From assembly GCA_002964805.2 (NCBI GenBank), contig PUDQ02000044.1, positions 1 through 64,000 of the forward strand: 64,000 bases of DNA, written 5' to 3'. Positions 1-10,746 of the stretch are shown here, piece after piece. This DNA is from Trametes villosa. Lineage: Eukaryota > Basidiomycota > Agaricomycetes > Polyporales > Polyporaceae. How positions within the stretch are numbered: position 1 is the stretch's first letter; the number at the start of each line of letters is the position of its first letter. Under the pieces are notes generated by a model, which worked only from the letters and a program-made list of their open reading frames with translations, was not told the origin of the DNA and ran no database searches. A program made the translations under genes and the position numbers.

Positions 1-461
1 GGCTATCGGGTAAGACGCACATATTAGCATCATCGCACTAGCAACAAAGTAGGAATGGAAGAAACCCACCAAGACCGGAAAATATATACACTGGCGCCAG
101 CGAGACCCGCTCCAGAGCAGACAAGCCGTCCAACGAGACAAGGCGAGTCCGATCCCGCATATCCATCATCAACGGCGGTGGGGGCATCCACGGGCATGGG
201 TAGGGGCATAGGGGGAGAAACGGGGCGCGTCCCGTCATCGTGGCCGCGCGCTCCTCGCGCGATCCAAGCATATACACGGGCGCACCTCCGTCGACTGTCT
301 CCCTCCTCTTCAGCCGCGCCGCGAGATTCAATCGTGGCTTATGAGCCTACTATAGAACTAAGATCAGTCACTTGTCGAAGGAAGGAGGTAAAGAAGATAG
401 TAACTCACGTCCTAAACGTACAACAATCCCCTTACCCACTCGCACCGCGCCCCTCGCCGTC
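1..461. other. 3' flank of the casein kinase gene, no gene seen
   Basis: No convincing coding signal, RNA or repeat is visible. Open frames here are GC-rich, of low complexity, and run through the kinase 3' flank. It probably contains the 3' UTR and terminator of the minus-strand kinase gene, but no clear signal could be fixed. Confidence 0.5.
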
Positions 462-2326
462 CTATGTCCACCGCGGGCCGGCTACCGTCGCCGCCTTTTT
501 CGTAGCCGTAGCTGCCGCAGCGCGCTCAGCGGCAGCCGCACATGCGGAACAGCTGCGACAGACACGCTTGCGCTTCCTGCCGGTGGCGTCGTCGCTGCCG
601 GGGCGGGGCACACACCAGTCGAATGCGCCGTCGTAACTGATGTTCTGGCGCTCCGCGAGGCCGCGGAAGAGCGCACGGAGACCCTCGTAGTCGGGCAGGT
701 CCTCAAACTCGAGAGCCCGCACGTACTTGTAGAAGACGTCGAACTCGGCGGGGAGGCCAACAGTGAGAACGGCTTCGGTCTCGAGCTTCTTGTCGCGGAT
801 TAGGTCCCACGTCTCTGACACGGAGGAGCCCTTGATCTTCCGCCAGGGGAGCGTGCCGCGGAGGAAGTAGATGAGCATGTACGCGAGGCCCTCGAGGTCG
901 TCCCTTCGCGAGCACTCGACGCCCAGATGCGTGTTGATCGCCGCAAACAGGCACGTCCCGACCCCGTGGTGGTCGTCCTGGTGGTACGGGATGTGCGCGC
1001 CCGTACGGGGGTCGCGGAACTTCTTCGCGAGCCCGAAGTCAATCACGTTCACGACGTAGTCTGCGCGGTGCGCGTCGTCCGTCTTGGGCACGACGAAGTT
1101 CGCGGGCTTGATGTCGCGATGGACGAAGTCGCGGGAGTGGATGTACTCAATGCGGGTGATCTGGAAGCGCGAAGGCAGGCGTATCAGCGAGAAGCTCAGA
1201 AGACGGAGACCGGAGATGAAGCTGTGCGGGAGCGGATGCATTCGGGAGCGCGCCAGGACTTTCGCGCTGAGAGAGCAGGGTACTTTCTGCAGACGCTGGG
1301 CTGTTCAGAGACAACTTTACGCCCGAAGCAGCGACATCTGCCAGACAAGGCGATGACGTCGCGAAACGTCATCACACGTGAGTGTGCGCAAGTTCAAGAG
1401 CACGACTTGCGCGTTGCGGACGCCATGTCGTCTCTTGAGAGCACAAGTCCTCGGACACGGCCTGGACGAGGTCCGGGCATCGGAATTTCCGGGCGTAGTG
1501 TGAGAATTCACGAACATCCGCCCTGTCGTGCCAGACGCCGGGGAAGACGAACACGATGCCCGGCGGTCTTGTGGCGAACGCAAGGCAGCGACGAACAACG
1601 GCGTACAGGCTGCTTCCATCGCTCAAGATGCGCTTCTGGGTCGTTCCGGCGCGTCCCAAAACGGGCGGGTGATCGGGTGTGGCCAGAAGCGCCTGAACTC
1701 CTCTCCCGCCGGCGAGACTATGGCCTTTCGGCGATTCGCTCTGTACACCGCGTAGGCCGTACGAGAACAGAGAGCGGAGATCCGGGGACAGGAAAAGTTT
1801 GACCAAGCGAGCAGCTGTGGTCAGCCACGCCGTAGGCGCTGTGGCTCGGGGCGACCACAGCGACCACAGGCTCGCGCAGCGCATACGCACGGAAACGTCG
1901 CGGCACACGCAAGGAGAGAACACTCACGAGCTGGTCCGCGAGCATGAGAATCGTCTTGAGGGAAAAGTGCCTGTTGCACATCCGGAAGAGGTCCTCGAGC
2001 GAGGGCCCGAGGAGGTCGATGACCATCACGTTGTAGTCGCCCTGGCGGCCAGACCAATTAATCCAAGGCACGCCGGGGCCGCCCATGAGCGTCTTGTAGA
2101 TCTTGGACTCCTGCTTGAGCGGGGACGACTTTGCTATGGCCGGCTCGAGCTTGATGGCGACTTCCTTGCCCGCGACGGTGTGCACGCCCTGGAAGACAGT
2201 GCCTGGGCGCGGCGGGGCGCGTTAGGCAGAATAAGGGGCGGGTGGAATGGAGAGAGACGCACCGCATCCGCCGATGGCGATTTCCTCCTCGAGCCGGTAC
2301 TTGCCACCGAACGTGTAGGGGTCCAT
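462..2326 (-). CDS. Casein kinase I-like serine/threonine protein kinase
   Basis: Protein kinase of the CK1 family, transferring ATP phosphate to Ser/Thr of target proteins. Three exons on the minus strand: 2326-2263, 2202-1928 and 1160-462, in phase, 345 residues. It begins [20 protein letters not shown]. The glycine-rich loop is followed by the ATP lysine (VAIK, about K38). The catalytic loop is HRDIKPAN (D129, N134), then VIDFG (D154). The CK1 landmark SRRDDLE follows, with INTHLG just before it. Usual CK1 has KPDN and GTARYAS; here these read KPAN and GTCLFAA, so this is a divergent CK1 paralogue, not the housekeeping form. The C-terminus ends in a basic, Ala-rich tail with no lipidation cysteine motif. 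Intron 1 is 60 nt; intron 2 (1161-1927) is 767 nt, unusually long for this genome. The phase-0 junction reads [13 protein letters not shown], as expected for CK1. Divergent with the MRG15 gene. Confidence 0.88.
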
Positions 2327-2781
2327 GTCGGGCGATGTGGGGCGAGGTAGGCGTGCAGAGTGTCTGGGTACGCGTCGTGGCTTGCGGTGGCGCGAGACAC
2401 GAGAGACTTGGGGAGGAGAGGACGTCGAGCGGAGGGCGTCGCGGTGAGGGTCGGGTCGAGGTTGGGGACAAGGACGATTTACGCGAGGGACAAGCGGTTC
2501 ATTTCCCCAGTCAGGCGCCCGTCGGCAACCCCCGGCCGCGCTGCAGCTTCCCTCCTGAGGCCTCGCTGCAGGGGTACATGAACATTGAATTCGCCTGAAA
2601 GCAAACAGGAGTCTTTCATTAACTTACATTCGGACCGTCATCTACTGCGCTGAGGTCAAGCAATATACGGAGCTCGCCCTGGACCCACAACGCGCACTGA
2701 GCGCGTATAGCCCGGGCGCTTGACGCGGTACGCGAGCGTGTGCGCCACTCCCGCGTCTCGCATTCTCCGCCGCTCTCGACC
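2327..2781. promoter_or_regulatory. Shared divergent promoter region, kinase / MRG15
   Basis: 455 bp separate the start codons of the minus-strand kinase and the plus-strand MRG15 gene, so both promoters and 5' UTRs must lie here. No TATA box could be assigned with confidence. Small frames crossing it look like chance. Confidence 0.5.
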
Positions 2782-5025
2782 ATGTCTGCACAAACATTCA
2801 CAGTGAACGAGCGCGTGCTCTGCTATCACGGGCCGCTGATCTACGAGGCCAAGGTGCTGAAGACGGACACCTGGGACGCGTCCAACACCCAGTCTGGCGT
2901 CGTCGGGCCTCACTACTATGTTCACTACAAGGGATGGAAGCAGACGTCCGTTCATCCCATCTACCTTTCCCTATGTTTGCTAGAAGTGCTGATGACTGTG
3001 TGCTTGCGGCTAGGTGGGACGAATGGGTCGACGCGTCTCGGTTGCTCAAGTTCAACGAGACGAACATCGCGCTCCAGAAGGCGCTCCAGTCCCAGTCTCA
3101 AGCTGCCCAGGCTGCCAGTGCCTCCTCGTCAAAGGCGGCGAAGGCGCAATCGGCGAAGGATGCGGGTGGTATTGGCGGCCGCGGTGGTCTCGGTGGACGC
3201 AAGGACGGTGCGCGGGGGACCAAGCGTGGCAGGGAGGAGGTACGTTCCAGACTCCTGCTCATTATATGCGTGAATGCTGACGTATATGCGGACAAGGATG
3301 AGGGCACGCGCAAGCCGGAGATGAAGCTCAATGTCCCGGAACAGCTTAAGGTGCTGCTAGTAGACGATTGGGAGGCGGTCACAAAGAACAGCCAAGTCCG
3401 TGCTCATCAACATCCTCTCCCTTTACTTGCCACCCGCTGACATAGCGTGTTTTAGCTCGTCGGGCTACCAAGAAAACCGAGCGTGATCGATGTTCTAGAG
3501 GAGTTCAAGCAGCATGTGCTCGCACAGGGGACGTCAACACAGTACGTGCTGTTTACTCGGTTTCCGTCTTGAGGCCCCCCGAAGCTGTCAACGGGGACAT
3601 ACGATGGCGCGCAGGCTGGACGTTCCGTGCGAGAGACTTTGAGTTATGTGCTCAGGCTCTCCGTGCGGTCCAGGACCTGAGTCTATTACACCACCCACCA
3701 CCCACTTCGCCGTCCTCTCTAGGCTCCAGGGAACGGGATGACCTGCCCTACCTATCCCGTAACCGTAACGCTCCCCTGCCCCTGAGCCTGCAACCCGCGG
3801 TTCCGGGCTCGCGGGCAGATGCTTCTCTCGATCCCAAGAGAACACCTAAGTAAATTTAGAGTAGGTATGCGTGGGTGCGGGAAGTGCCTCGACGCCGTGC
3901 GTTGTGCCGCAACGGCTTGGCAACTGCCGCGAACGCGCAACACACGGTGAGACGGCACCCATGCATTGCTACACGATGGAACCTCACCCACAAAGCTCCC
4001 CTGGGCGATGAGATTGCCGAAACGAGCTTCACCCTTCACGCCCGCCATCCTCCCTGGACATGAGACTGTAACCTCTCGCGAGTTCAGGCTCGGGGGCACG
4101 GGTAACCTTGGGCTTGATATCATGCCTTCGTCCACTTAGGACCAGCAAGTAAGGTACAGGCTAGATCGAAGTGCATCGGCGTCGTATGTCGCGCCGCGTC
4201 AGCTTTAGGGCACTGGCAAACGTGCAACGCACGACGAGGCGATGACCCGGCGCTCTAGAAGTCGCCACGGGTGTTGGCCCCGATGAGCGAGTATATGCCG
4301 CATATACCCACCTCCACAGTACCCCCTCCCTGCCCCGTCTGCGGTACACCCTCCCCATATACTTTTCTTCCCACAACCCTTCGCCCTTAGCCGGCACCTA
4401 GCATCCTACTCACACTCACTCACCCCCTCCCCTAGACTCAAAGACCCGAAAGTGCTCCTGCCCACAATAACCGCCGGGCTGCAGACGTACTTCGACCGCG
4501 CGCTCGGCGCGAACCTGCTCTACCGCTTCGAGCGCCCGCAGTACGCCGAGGTCCGCAAGAAGTTCGTCACCGGCCCGGCGGTCGTCGTCGGGACCGAGAA
4601 GGAGATGAGCGCGATCTACGGCGCGGAGCACTTCTTGCGCATGCTCGGTGCGTCTCCCCTTTCCCCTTCTTTCGCTTTCGTGGTCGCTTCCCCCCTGTTC
4701 GCGTCGGTGTGCGCTTGCGTCGCGAGGCGCTTTCTTCATGGGGTGCGAATAAGACTGGACGCTGACATGCCGTGATTTGCGGATGGGGTGGTAGTGAGCC
4801 TGCCGCAGATGGTCGCGAGCTCCTCGATGGACGGGGAGTCGGTCGGGCTGCTCCGGGAATACGTCAACGAGCTCCTACAGTGCGTATCCCCTCTCCTCTC
4901 TCCCTCGTCAGTCCCACGCAATACTGACATGGTACCGCAGGTGGATGGCGAACGAGAAGAACCGGATATTCGCGCCCGAGTACGAGAGCGCGAGCATCGC
5001 GTACCAGAACATCTCCCGCTCGTGA
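2782..5025 (+). CDS. eaf3: Eaf3/MRG15-type chromatin protein (chromodomain + MRG domain)
   Basis: Subunit type shared by NuA4 acetyltransferase and Rpd3S deacetylase complexes; the chromodomain reads H3K36 methylation in the nucleus. Seven exons: 2782-2945, 3014-3239, 3297-3395, 3456-3541, 4436-4647, 4795-4879, 4941-5025, 318 residues. The chromodomain occupies roughly residues 5-75: VLCYHGPLIYEAKVL, YYVHYKGW, then WDEWV after intron 1. A basic, Ala/Gly-rich linker follows, then the MRG domain from about 140: LVGLPRKPSV, LLYRFERPQY, SLPQMVASS and a final exon starting WMANEKNRIF. Length is normal for the fungal family. Intron 4 (3542-4435) is 894 nt while the others are 57-147 nt. It splits the MRG domain between its LPRKP segment and its YFDRALG segment. 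All phases close exactly, so the gene looks intact. Confidence 0.93.
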
Positions 5026-5420
5026 TGCGTGCTGTTTCCGCTCGTGTTTGTTTTCCTCTAGATTTCTGTGTACTGTGAGGTGTGTGTATGATATATTGCT
5101 GTTTTTTATATCTACGAGGGACTGCGGTGGTGCGGAGGCGTGTTAAGGGAGCGCACCTTCAGAAGCGTCACTCAAGCAGGCGGGGCCTACAGATCCACGC
5201 ATATACTCATTCTCTTTCCCTCAACGCTCGTCTAACCACCTCGAGGGACCCTGCTGGCATGTAGCAGCGCGTACCACATCAGCTCGACCACACGACTGCA
5301 CGCTTAGTGCCACTTACGAATGCCCACGGGATTCAGCAGGTGCGCCTTGCAATCCTCGCTCTTGTGCTGCGTTGGAACACCCGCTCTGAGTTATGAACAG
5401 GCACCGAGAGCATGAATGAC
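5026..5420. other. 3' flank of MRG15 up to the telomere junction
   Basis: 395 bp with no gene seen. Ordinary GC-rich genic flank changes abruptly into perfect telomeric repeat at 5421, preceded by gaatgac. No gradual decay of telomere-like sequence is seen on this side. Confidence 0.6.
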
Positions 5421-5533
5421 TAACCTAACCCTAACCCTAACCCTAACCCTAACCCTAACCCTAACCCTAACCCTAACCCTAACCCTAACCCTAACCCTAA
5501 CCCTAACCCTAACCCTAACCCTAACCCTAACCC
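5421..5533. repeat. Interstitial telomeric tract, (CCCTAA)18 on plus strand
   Basis: After a partial repeat at 5421-5425, positions 5426-5533 are exactly 18 uninterrupted copies of the 6-bp unit TAACCC. The plus strand is the C-rich strand, as at the left end of a chromosome, so the DNA to the right is the chromosome body and the DNA to the left lies beyond the cap. About 110 bp is, to my knowledge, of the order of a full native telomere in many basidiomycetes. Lack of any mismatch argues against an old interstitial relic. Confidence 0.97.
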
Positions 5534-6262
5534 TCTAACTCGTTCACTTCACTCCTTCCTTAACTTTAACTCCTTTTAAACACTTAACCCCTTTAAACAC
5601 GCCCTAAACTCCTTAGCTTACCCCCCTTTTAACACTCCCTAACTCCTTAACACACCCTAAAACCCGTTAGCTTACTCCTCTTAACACTCCCTAACTCCCT
5701 TAACACACTTAAACCCCTTAGCTTACTCCCTTACTTCCACTCCCTAACCTCCTTAACACTCCTTAGCTTGCTCCCTTAACACTCCTTAAAACACTCCACC
5801 CCTTAACTCACAACTCCCAACTGAGCTTCACCTCCTTAGCTTAGCTTCCTTCACCTTAAAACACTCAAAAACTCGCCCACAACACTCTAGCTTACACTCC
5901 AACACCATCTCCCTTACACTTCAGTACTCTACCTAGTCACTCTACACTTCAGTTTCACCTACTTACTTCACACCCTAAGCTTAGTACCACTTACCCTCCC
6001 TTACTACACTTTGCCCTTCAATCTGACTCACCCCTTAGTGGTACTCCCTACACACCAGTTAGTAGTACCCCTTACACATCTTCTTAGCCCGGGTAGTAGT
6101 CCCTTACAGTAACTCAAGTAACCCTTACACCCCACTTGCTTACTGGTCAGTAGTACACTTAGTAGTATCCCTTACACTTCACCCACTGGTTAGTAGTCAC
6201 TCCTAAAAACACCTGTAGTCCACCTAGTAGTCACTTACAATAGCTCAAGTAACCCTTACACT
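5534..6262. repeat. Degenerate telomere-adjacent tract, guanine-poor plus strand
   Basis: About 730 bp built of C, T and A with very few G on the plus strand. It is rich in variants such as CCCTTAACAC, CTCCTTAACAC and CCTTAGCTTAC, later in ACTTAGTAGT motifs. The bias starts right after the perfect telomere tract and fades rightward, as expected for decayed telomeric repeats. No coding frame. Confidence 0.85.
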
Positions 6263-6492
6263 TCACTTGCTTACCGGTCACACAACGGTGACGGTCCACA
6301 AGATTCTTGTGGAATGTCACTCTACTGTGACACACCCTGCCTGCCAGACACGGTCAATCACACCGGTTGTCACATCCGTGACTCACATCCAGCCTCCCTC
6401 TATTTGGGTCACGTCACTTGTCACCCCTATGCAACCTGGGTACAAGCCGGGTACAAGCCCATTCCCAGAGTGTGAGTGCACGTATGGACACA
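6263..6492. other. Subtelomeric unique sequence
   Basis: Transition between the G-poor tract and the first repeat block. It holds short inverted motifs, for example CACAAGATTCTTGTGG, but no gene. Nothing else is recognised. Confidence 0.5.
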
Positions 6493-6837
6493 AAACCAGA
6501 TGCATCGTGTAGCCCTCGTCCAGGGCTATCAGAAAACACCCGGGTACAAGGGTCTAGCAGCACTGGTTGCCGCGCTACAGCCTCGTACCCACCTTGTACC
6601 CACTTAGTTACGCTCGTACCCAGCGGGTACGAGGCCATTGCCGGTGAACCAGAGCACGTATCAACATGAAATCGGATGCATATTGTAGCCACGATCCAGG
6701 GCTATCGGAAAACACCCGGGTACAAGAGTCTACGTGCCCTCGTTGTCGCGCTACGGCCCAAATACTCGGCTTGTACCCACCTTGTACCCAGCTTGTACCC
6801 TGCAGGATGCGCATCCTGCAGGTGTTATATAGATAGG
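6493..6837. repeat. 345-bp subtelomeric block, copy 1
   Basis: Matches 8857-9201 at a constant offset of 2364 with no net indel. Internally it is two related units of about 190 bp, each with a TCCAGGGCTATC motif, ACACCCGGGTACAAG and runs of CTTGTACCCA. It ends in a perfect 20-bp palindrome at 6811-6830 (TGCAGGATGC plus its reverse complement), then TTATATAGATAGG. Beyond that point the two copies differ completely. Confidence 0.9.
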
Positions 6838-6898
6838 CTGATTGATCAGCTGTTATATAGATCTTGTACCATGACCAGTTGCCCTTATTAAAAGAGGC

Positions 6899-7830
6899 AG
6901 GTAGAGAGGGCACGGCACACGAGGGGCACGCAGGGGGCACGCAGGGGGCACGCAGGCACGTGCCCCCGATTGTGGCACAATGACTGCACCTATTGACACG
7001 AAACAAGTTGTGTTATGTAGCACTAATATGGACCTAATATCTTCTGAAGACAGCTAAGCGATCGGCTCAGTAGGGACACCAAAATCCAGGGGGCACGCAA
7101 AGGGCACGCAGGGGGCATGCAGGGGGCACGCAGGCACGTGCCCTCAATTGTGGGACAACGGCTGCACATATTGACATGTAACAAGTTGCTTTGTGTAGCC
7201 CTAATACTGTCCTAATATCTTTTGAAGACAGCTAAGCAATCGGCCAAGTAGCTGTGTCACAGGTCAGGGGGCACGCAAGGGGCACGCAGGCATGTGCCCC
7301 TAGTTGTGAGACAACGGCTGCACCTATTGACACAAAACAAGTTGTGTTCTGTAGCCTTATCATGGTTCCAATATCTCCCGAAGACAGCTAAGCGATTGAC
7401 TTGGTATCTGGGTCACAATCCAGGGGGCACGCAGCCAAGGTTGGGGCACGCAAGGGGCATGCGCACACGTGCCCCCAATTGTGGCACAACGGCTATAGCT
7501 ATTGGCACAAACCAAGATGCATTCTGTAGCCCTGATATACCCCTAATATCTTTTGAAGACAGCTAAGCGATTGGTCAAGTGGTTGGGCCACAATCCAGGG
7601 GGCACGCAAAGGGCACGCAGCCAATACGTGGGCACGCAGGCACGTGCCCCCGATTGTGGCACAACCGCTGCACCTATTGACACGAAACAACTTGTGTTCT
7701 GTAGCCCTAATATGGAGCTAATATCTTCTGAAAACAGCTAAGCAATCGGCCCAGCGGTTGTCCCATAAAACGCGAGGCACGCAGGGGGCACGCAAAGGGC
7801 ACGCAGCCACTGACGTCAGTGTCCGGTATT
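6899..7830. repeat. Subtelomeric tandem satellite, about five units of 156-178 bp
   Basis: The CAGCTAAGC anchor recurs at 7051, 7229, 7385, 7560 and 7735, giving unit lengths of 178, 156, 175 and 175 bp. Each unit carries a nested short array of GGGGCACGCA, a GCACGTGCCC palindrome, ATTGACAC-AAACAA and AATATCTTcTGAA-ACAGCTAAGC. A partial sixth unit ends in TTATATAGATAGG near 7837. No spacer-like diversity and no coding frame. Confidence 0.92.
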
Positions 7831-7837
7831 ATATAGA

Positions 7838-8159
7838 TAGGTTCGTTCAACGCCCTTTAACTTGCGCATTGTAGCCCTGGGTCATAGCTTTCCGTACATA
7901 CCCATATGTTGACCCTAAGCCACCTGGGGCCGGCGCTATCGACGATGTCCTGGGCCTCTGCAGGGAATGCCCAGATTGCGCAGGCAGCATATAGTTCACG
8001 GTGTATCACAGCCAATACTGGGCCAAATCATTAGCGGAAAGATATTCTGTGCTACTGAGACATGCATCCATGGGTACAGGTTAGGAGCGCGACGATACAC
8101 GGCATAATGGTAACGTTACACCCAGATCTCCTTGCGCCCCCCCAGCCAAGCCTCCCCAA
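7838..8159. other. Subtelomeric unique sequence
   Basis: About 320 bp between the satellite and the next tandem repeat, with no coding signal, RNA or named repeat recognised. Confidence 0.45.
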
Positions 8160-8820
8160 AGGGTCGAGTTTCATCTTACCCTGTACAGTGCGCGCAGCAT
8201 ACCAATGGGCTCGTCTATACGCCCAGATGCTGGCGTCAAAATTTGGGGTCAGTCGGAGCAAAACTGAACGTGCAGCAGCGCATAATGTGTTCCTGCCCGC
8301 ATGCCGACTGGGAAAAATGTGTCCGGAGCCATATCTTGGTCAACTCTGGGCGGATTTCTTCGCAAAAGGATGATCTACAATCAGGGCACTCACCTCGTTC
8401 TGCGCACGCAAAGAGCGCGAGAATATACACCGGAATGAGCGAGCCATGAGTAGTTCTCCTTGCGCAGTGCTTGTGTGGGCACCCCGGGAGGGCCAGAGAA
8501 ATATATTGTATCGTGAGTCGCTCTGTCGGTGCTGATAGGTCTGTACACCACTCAGGACGCTCGCGTTCAAATTTGGTGCAATTCGGAGCAGATCTGAGCA
8601 TGCAGCAAGGCAATTTGTCTTGCTGCCCGCATGCCGAATGGTAAAAAGGCGTTGGGAGCCATATCTCGGTCGAAACTGCTCCGATTGACCCGCAAAGAGA
8701 TGTCCCATGATCAGGATGAGGAGTGCAATCCACGCACACAAGGAGCGCATCAATATCTGCCTGGATAACCAAGAACCAACCCACCTGACCGAGGAGTATG
8801 CTTGTAGCGAGCGGGTACAA
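8160..8820. repeat. Diverged tandem duplication, unit about 330 bp
   Basis: Two imperfect copies at an offset of about 330 bp. The anchor GCCCGCATGCCGA-TGG-AAAAA occurs at 8295 and 8625. Further shared stretches are AAATTTGG near the start, GGAGCCATATCT and CGCAAAG toward the end. Frames crossing it are not recognised proteins and are probably chance. Confidence 0.8.
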
Positions 8821-8856
8821 GGCAATGCCCAGCCACCCAGAGCAGCTACTATCACG

Positions 8857-9201
8857 AAACCAGATGCATCGTGTAGCCCTCGTCCAGGGCTATCATAAAA
8901 CACCCGGGTACAAGGGTCTAGCAGCACAGGTTGTTGCGCTACAGCCTTGTACCCACCTTGTACCCACTTAGTTACGCTCGTACCCGGCGGGTACAAGGCC
9001 ATTGCCGGTGAACCAGAGCACGTATCAACATGAAACCGGATGCATATTGTAGCCACGATCCAGGGCTATCGGAAAACACCCGGGTACAAGGGTCTACGTG
9101 CCCTCGTTGCCGTGCTACGGCCCTAATACTAGGCTTGTACCCAGCTTGTACCCAGCTTGTACCCTGCAGGATGCGCATCCTGCAGGTGTTATATAGATAG
9201 G
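8857..9201. repeat. 345-bp subtelomeric block, copy 2
   Basis: Direct repeat of 6493-6837, including the 20-bp palindrome (9175-9194) and the terminal TTATATAGATAGG. Its right edge is the point where the gypsy pol frame is broken off. Confidence 0.9.
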
Positions 9202-10746
9202 GATTGTTCCTGTCGCCAGGGCTTGGTGGATAGTTTGGAAGACTCGATCTTTGGTGGTGAATTCCTTGAACCGGGTGGAGAGTTCGGTGTCGACGAGGCG
9301 TAGGAATAGGTGGTCAGGAAGCATGACCTTGTCTGTGTTGTCCTTGGTTTTGTCGGGTGTGAGGTCGTGTCTTCGCGATAGGGTGTCGGATTGTATCATG
9401 TTCTTTCCGGGTACGTGTTCAAGATGAATGTCGAATTCTGATAGGAAAAGGAGCCATCGCGCTTGTCGTCGGTTGAGTCGTTGTGCTTGTCGGTAGTATG
9501 TCAGGTTCTTGTGATCGGAGAGGATGGCGACTGGATGAGGCGCTCCGAGCAGATAGTGCCTCCATTCCTGTAGGGCGCGTACGATGCCTAGGAGTTCCTT
9601 GTCGTAGATTTCATAGTTCCGTTCTGCTTCGGAGAACCCTTTCGAGAGGTATGCGCAGGGGTGGAGGTCTCCGTTGAGGTCTCGTTGTCGTAGTACCGCT
9701 CCTGATGCGAAGTCGGAGGCGTCAGATTCGACATAGAACGGTTGAGTGTTGTCTGGCATGAGCAGGACGGGGGCGGATGTGAAGCGCTTCTTCAGTTCGT
9801 CAAACGCTTGTTGGCACGCCGCGGACCATTCCCATTTCTTGTCTTTACAGGTTAGGTCGTGTAGTGGTCGCGCTATTTCTGCGAAGTGGTCGATGAAGCG
9901 TCGGTAGAAGTTGCCGAAGCCTAGGAATGATCGGACTCCTTTGACGTCCGAGGGTTCCTTCCAGTCTTGTATCCCCTTGAGTTTCACTGGGTCCATGGCG
10001 ACGTGATTTTCGCGGATGATCATGCCGAGGTATTCCACTTCCGGGGCGTCGAAGATGCACTTGTCTAGCTTGAGGTACAGGTCGTTGTCTCGTAGTCGTT
10101 CGAGGACACGTCGTGTTCGGGCTTCATGTTCTTCCTTGTCTCTGGAGAATATAAGGATGTCGTCCATGTAGATGACGAGCCATCCTTCGTCGATCATGTC
10201 CTTGAAGAGTGCGTTCATCATGGCTTGGAACGTGGCTGGAGAGTTGCACAGGCCGAAGAACATGACCATCGGTTCGAATAGTCCTCGATGTGACTTGAAG
10301 GCCGCCTTCCATTGGTCTCCATCCTTGATTCGTACGTTGTTGTATCCTGATCGCAGATCCAGTTTCGAGAAGATCTTCGCCCCTTGGAGCTTGTCAACTA
10401 GCTCAGATACCAGGGGTAGCGGGTAGGCGTTCTTGATAGTTCCTTCGTTGAGATATCGGTAGTCTTGACATGGTCGAAGAGATCCGTCCTTCTTTCCTAC
10501 GAAGAATAGTGGTGATGCCATTGGGGACTTGGATTCTCGGATGTAGCCTTTGCGTAGGTTCTCGTCGATGAAGTCGTCGGCTGCCTTCTGTTCCTGGGGT
10601 GAGAGTCGGTATGGCTTGAAGTCCTTTGGCACAAAGTCCGGTTTGAGGTCGATAGCGTGGTCCCAGGGGCGCGAGGACGGGAATCGTTCTGCCGCTTTCT
10701 TCTCGAAGACTGATGCATAATCTTGATATGGCGTAGGGATCTCATG
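9115..10746 (-). pseudogene. Truncated gypsy Pol: reverse transcriptase and RNase H
   Basis: Continues in the protease frame just after the TAG at 10749-10747, beginning [22 protein letters not shown] core: [34 protein letters not shown] and the catalytic VIYMDDIL. RNase H shows [11 protein letters not shown], the YDKELLGIV glutamate and LSDHKNL; the connection-like segment is followed by [15 protein letters not shown]. Coding homology ends at about 9206 after ATGTIPI. The last residues to the stop at 9115 are translated subtelomeric repeat. No zinc-binding HHCC or DDE integrase follows, so an integration function is missing. Confidence 0.93.

Noticed and set aside
927..1802. 291-codon plus-strand frame opposite the kinase gene
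   Set aside because: Antisense to the kinase catalytic exon and its intron; Val/Arg-rich with no family feature.
6899..7830. Satellite considered as rDNA spacer or CRISPR
   Set aside because: No rRNA sequence is nearby, and the units are long homologous repeats without unique spacers.
8236..9056. Frames of 194 and 238 codons in the subtelomere
   Set aside because: They span unrelated repeat blocks and the copy-2 block, with no recognised domain; the similarity to 6414-6692 is repeat-derived.
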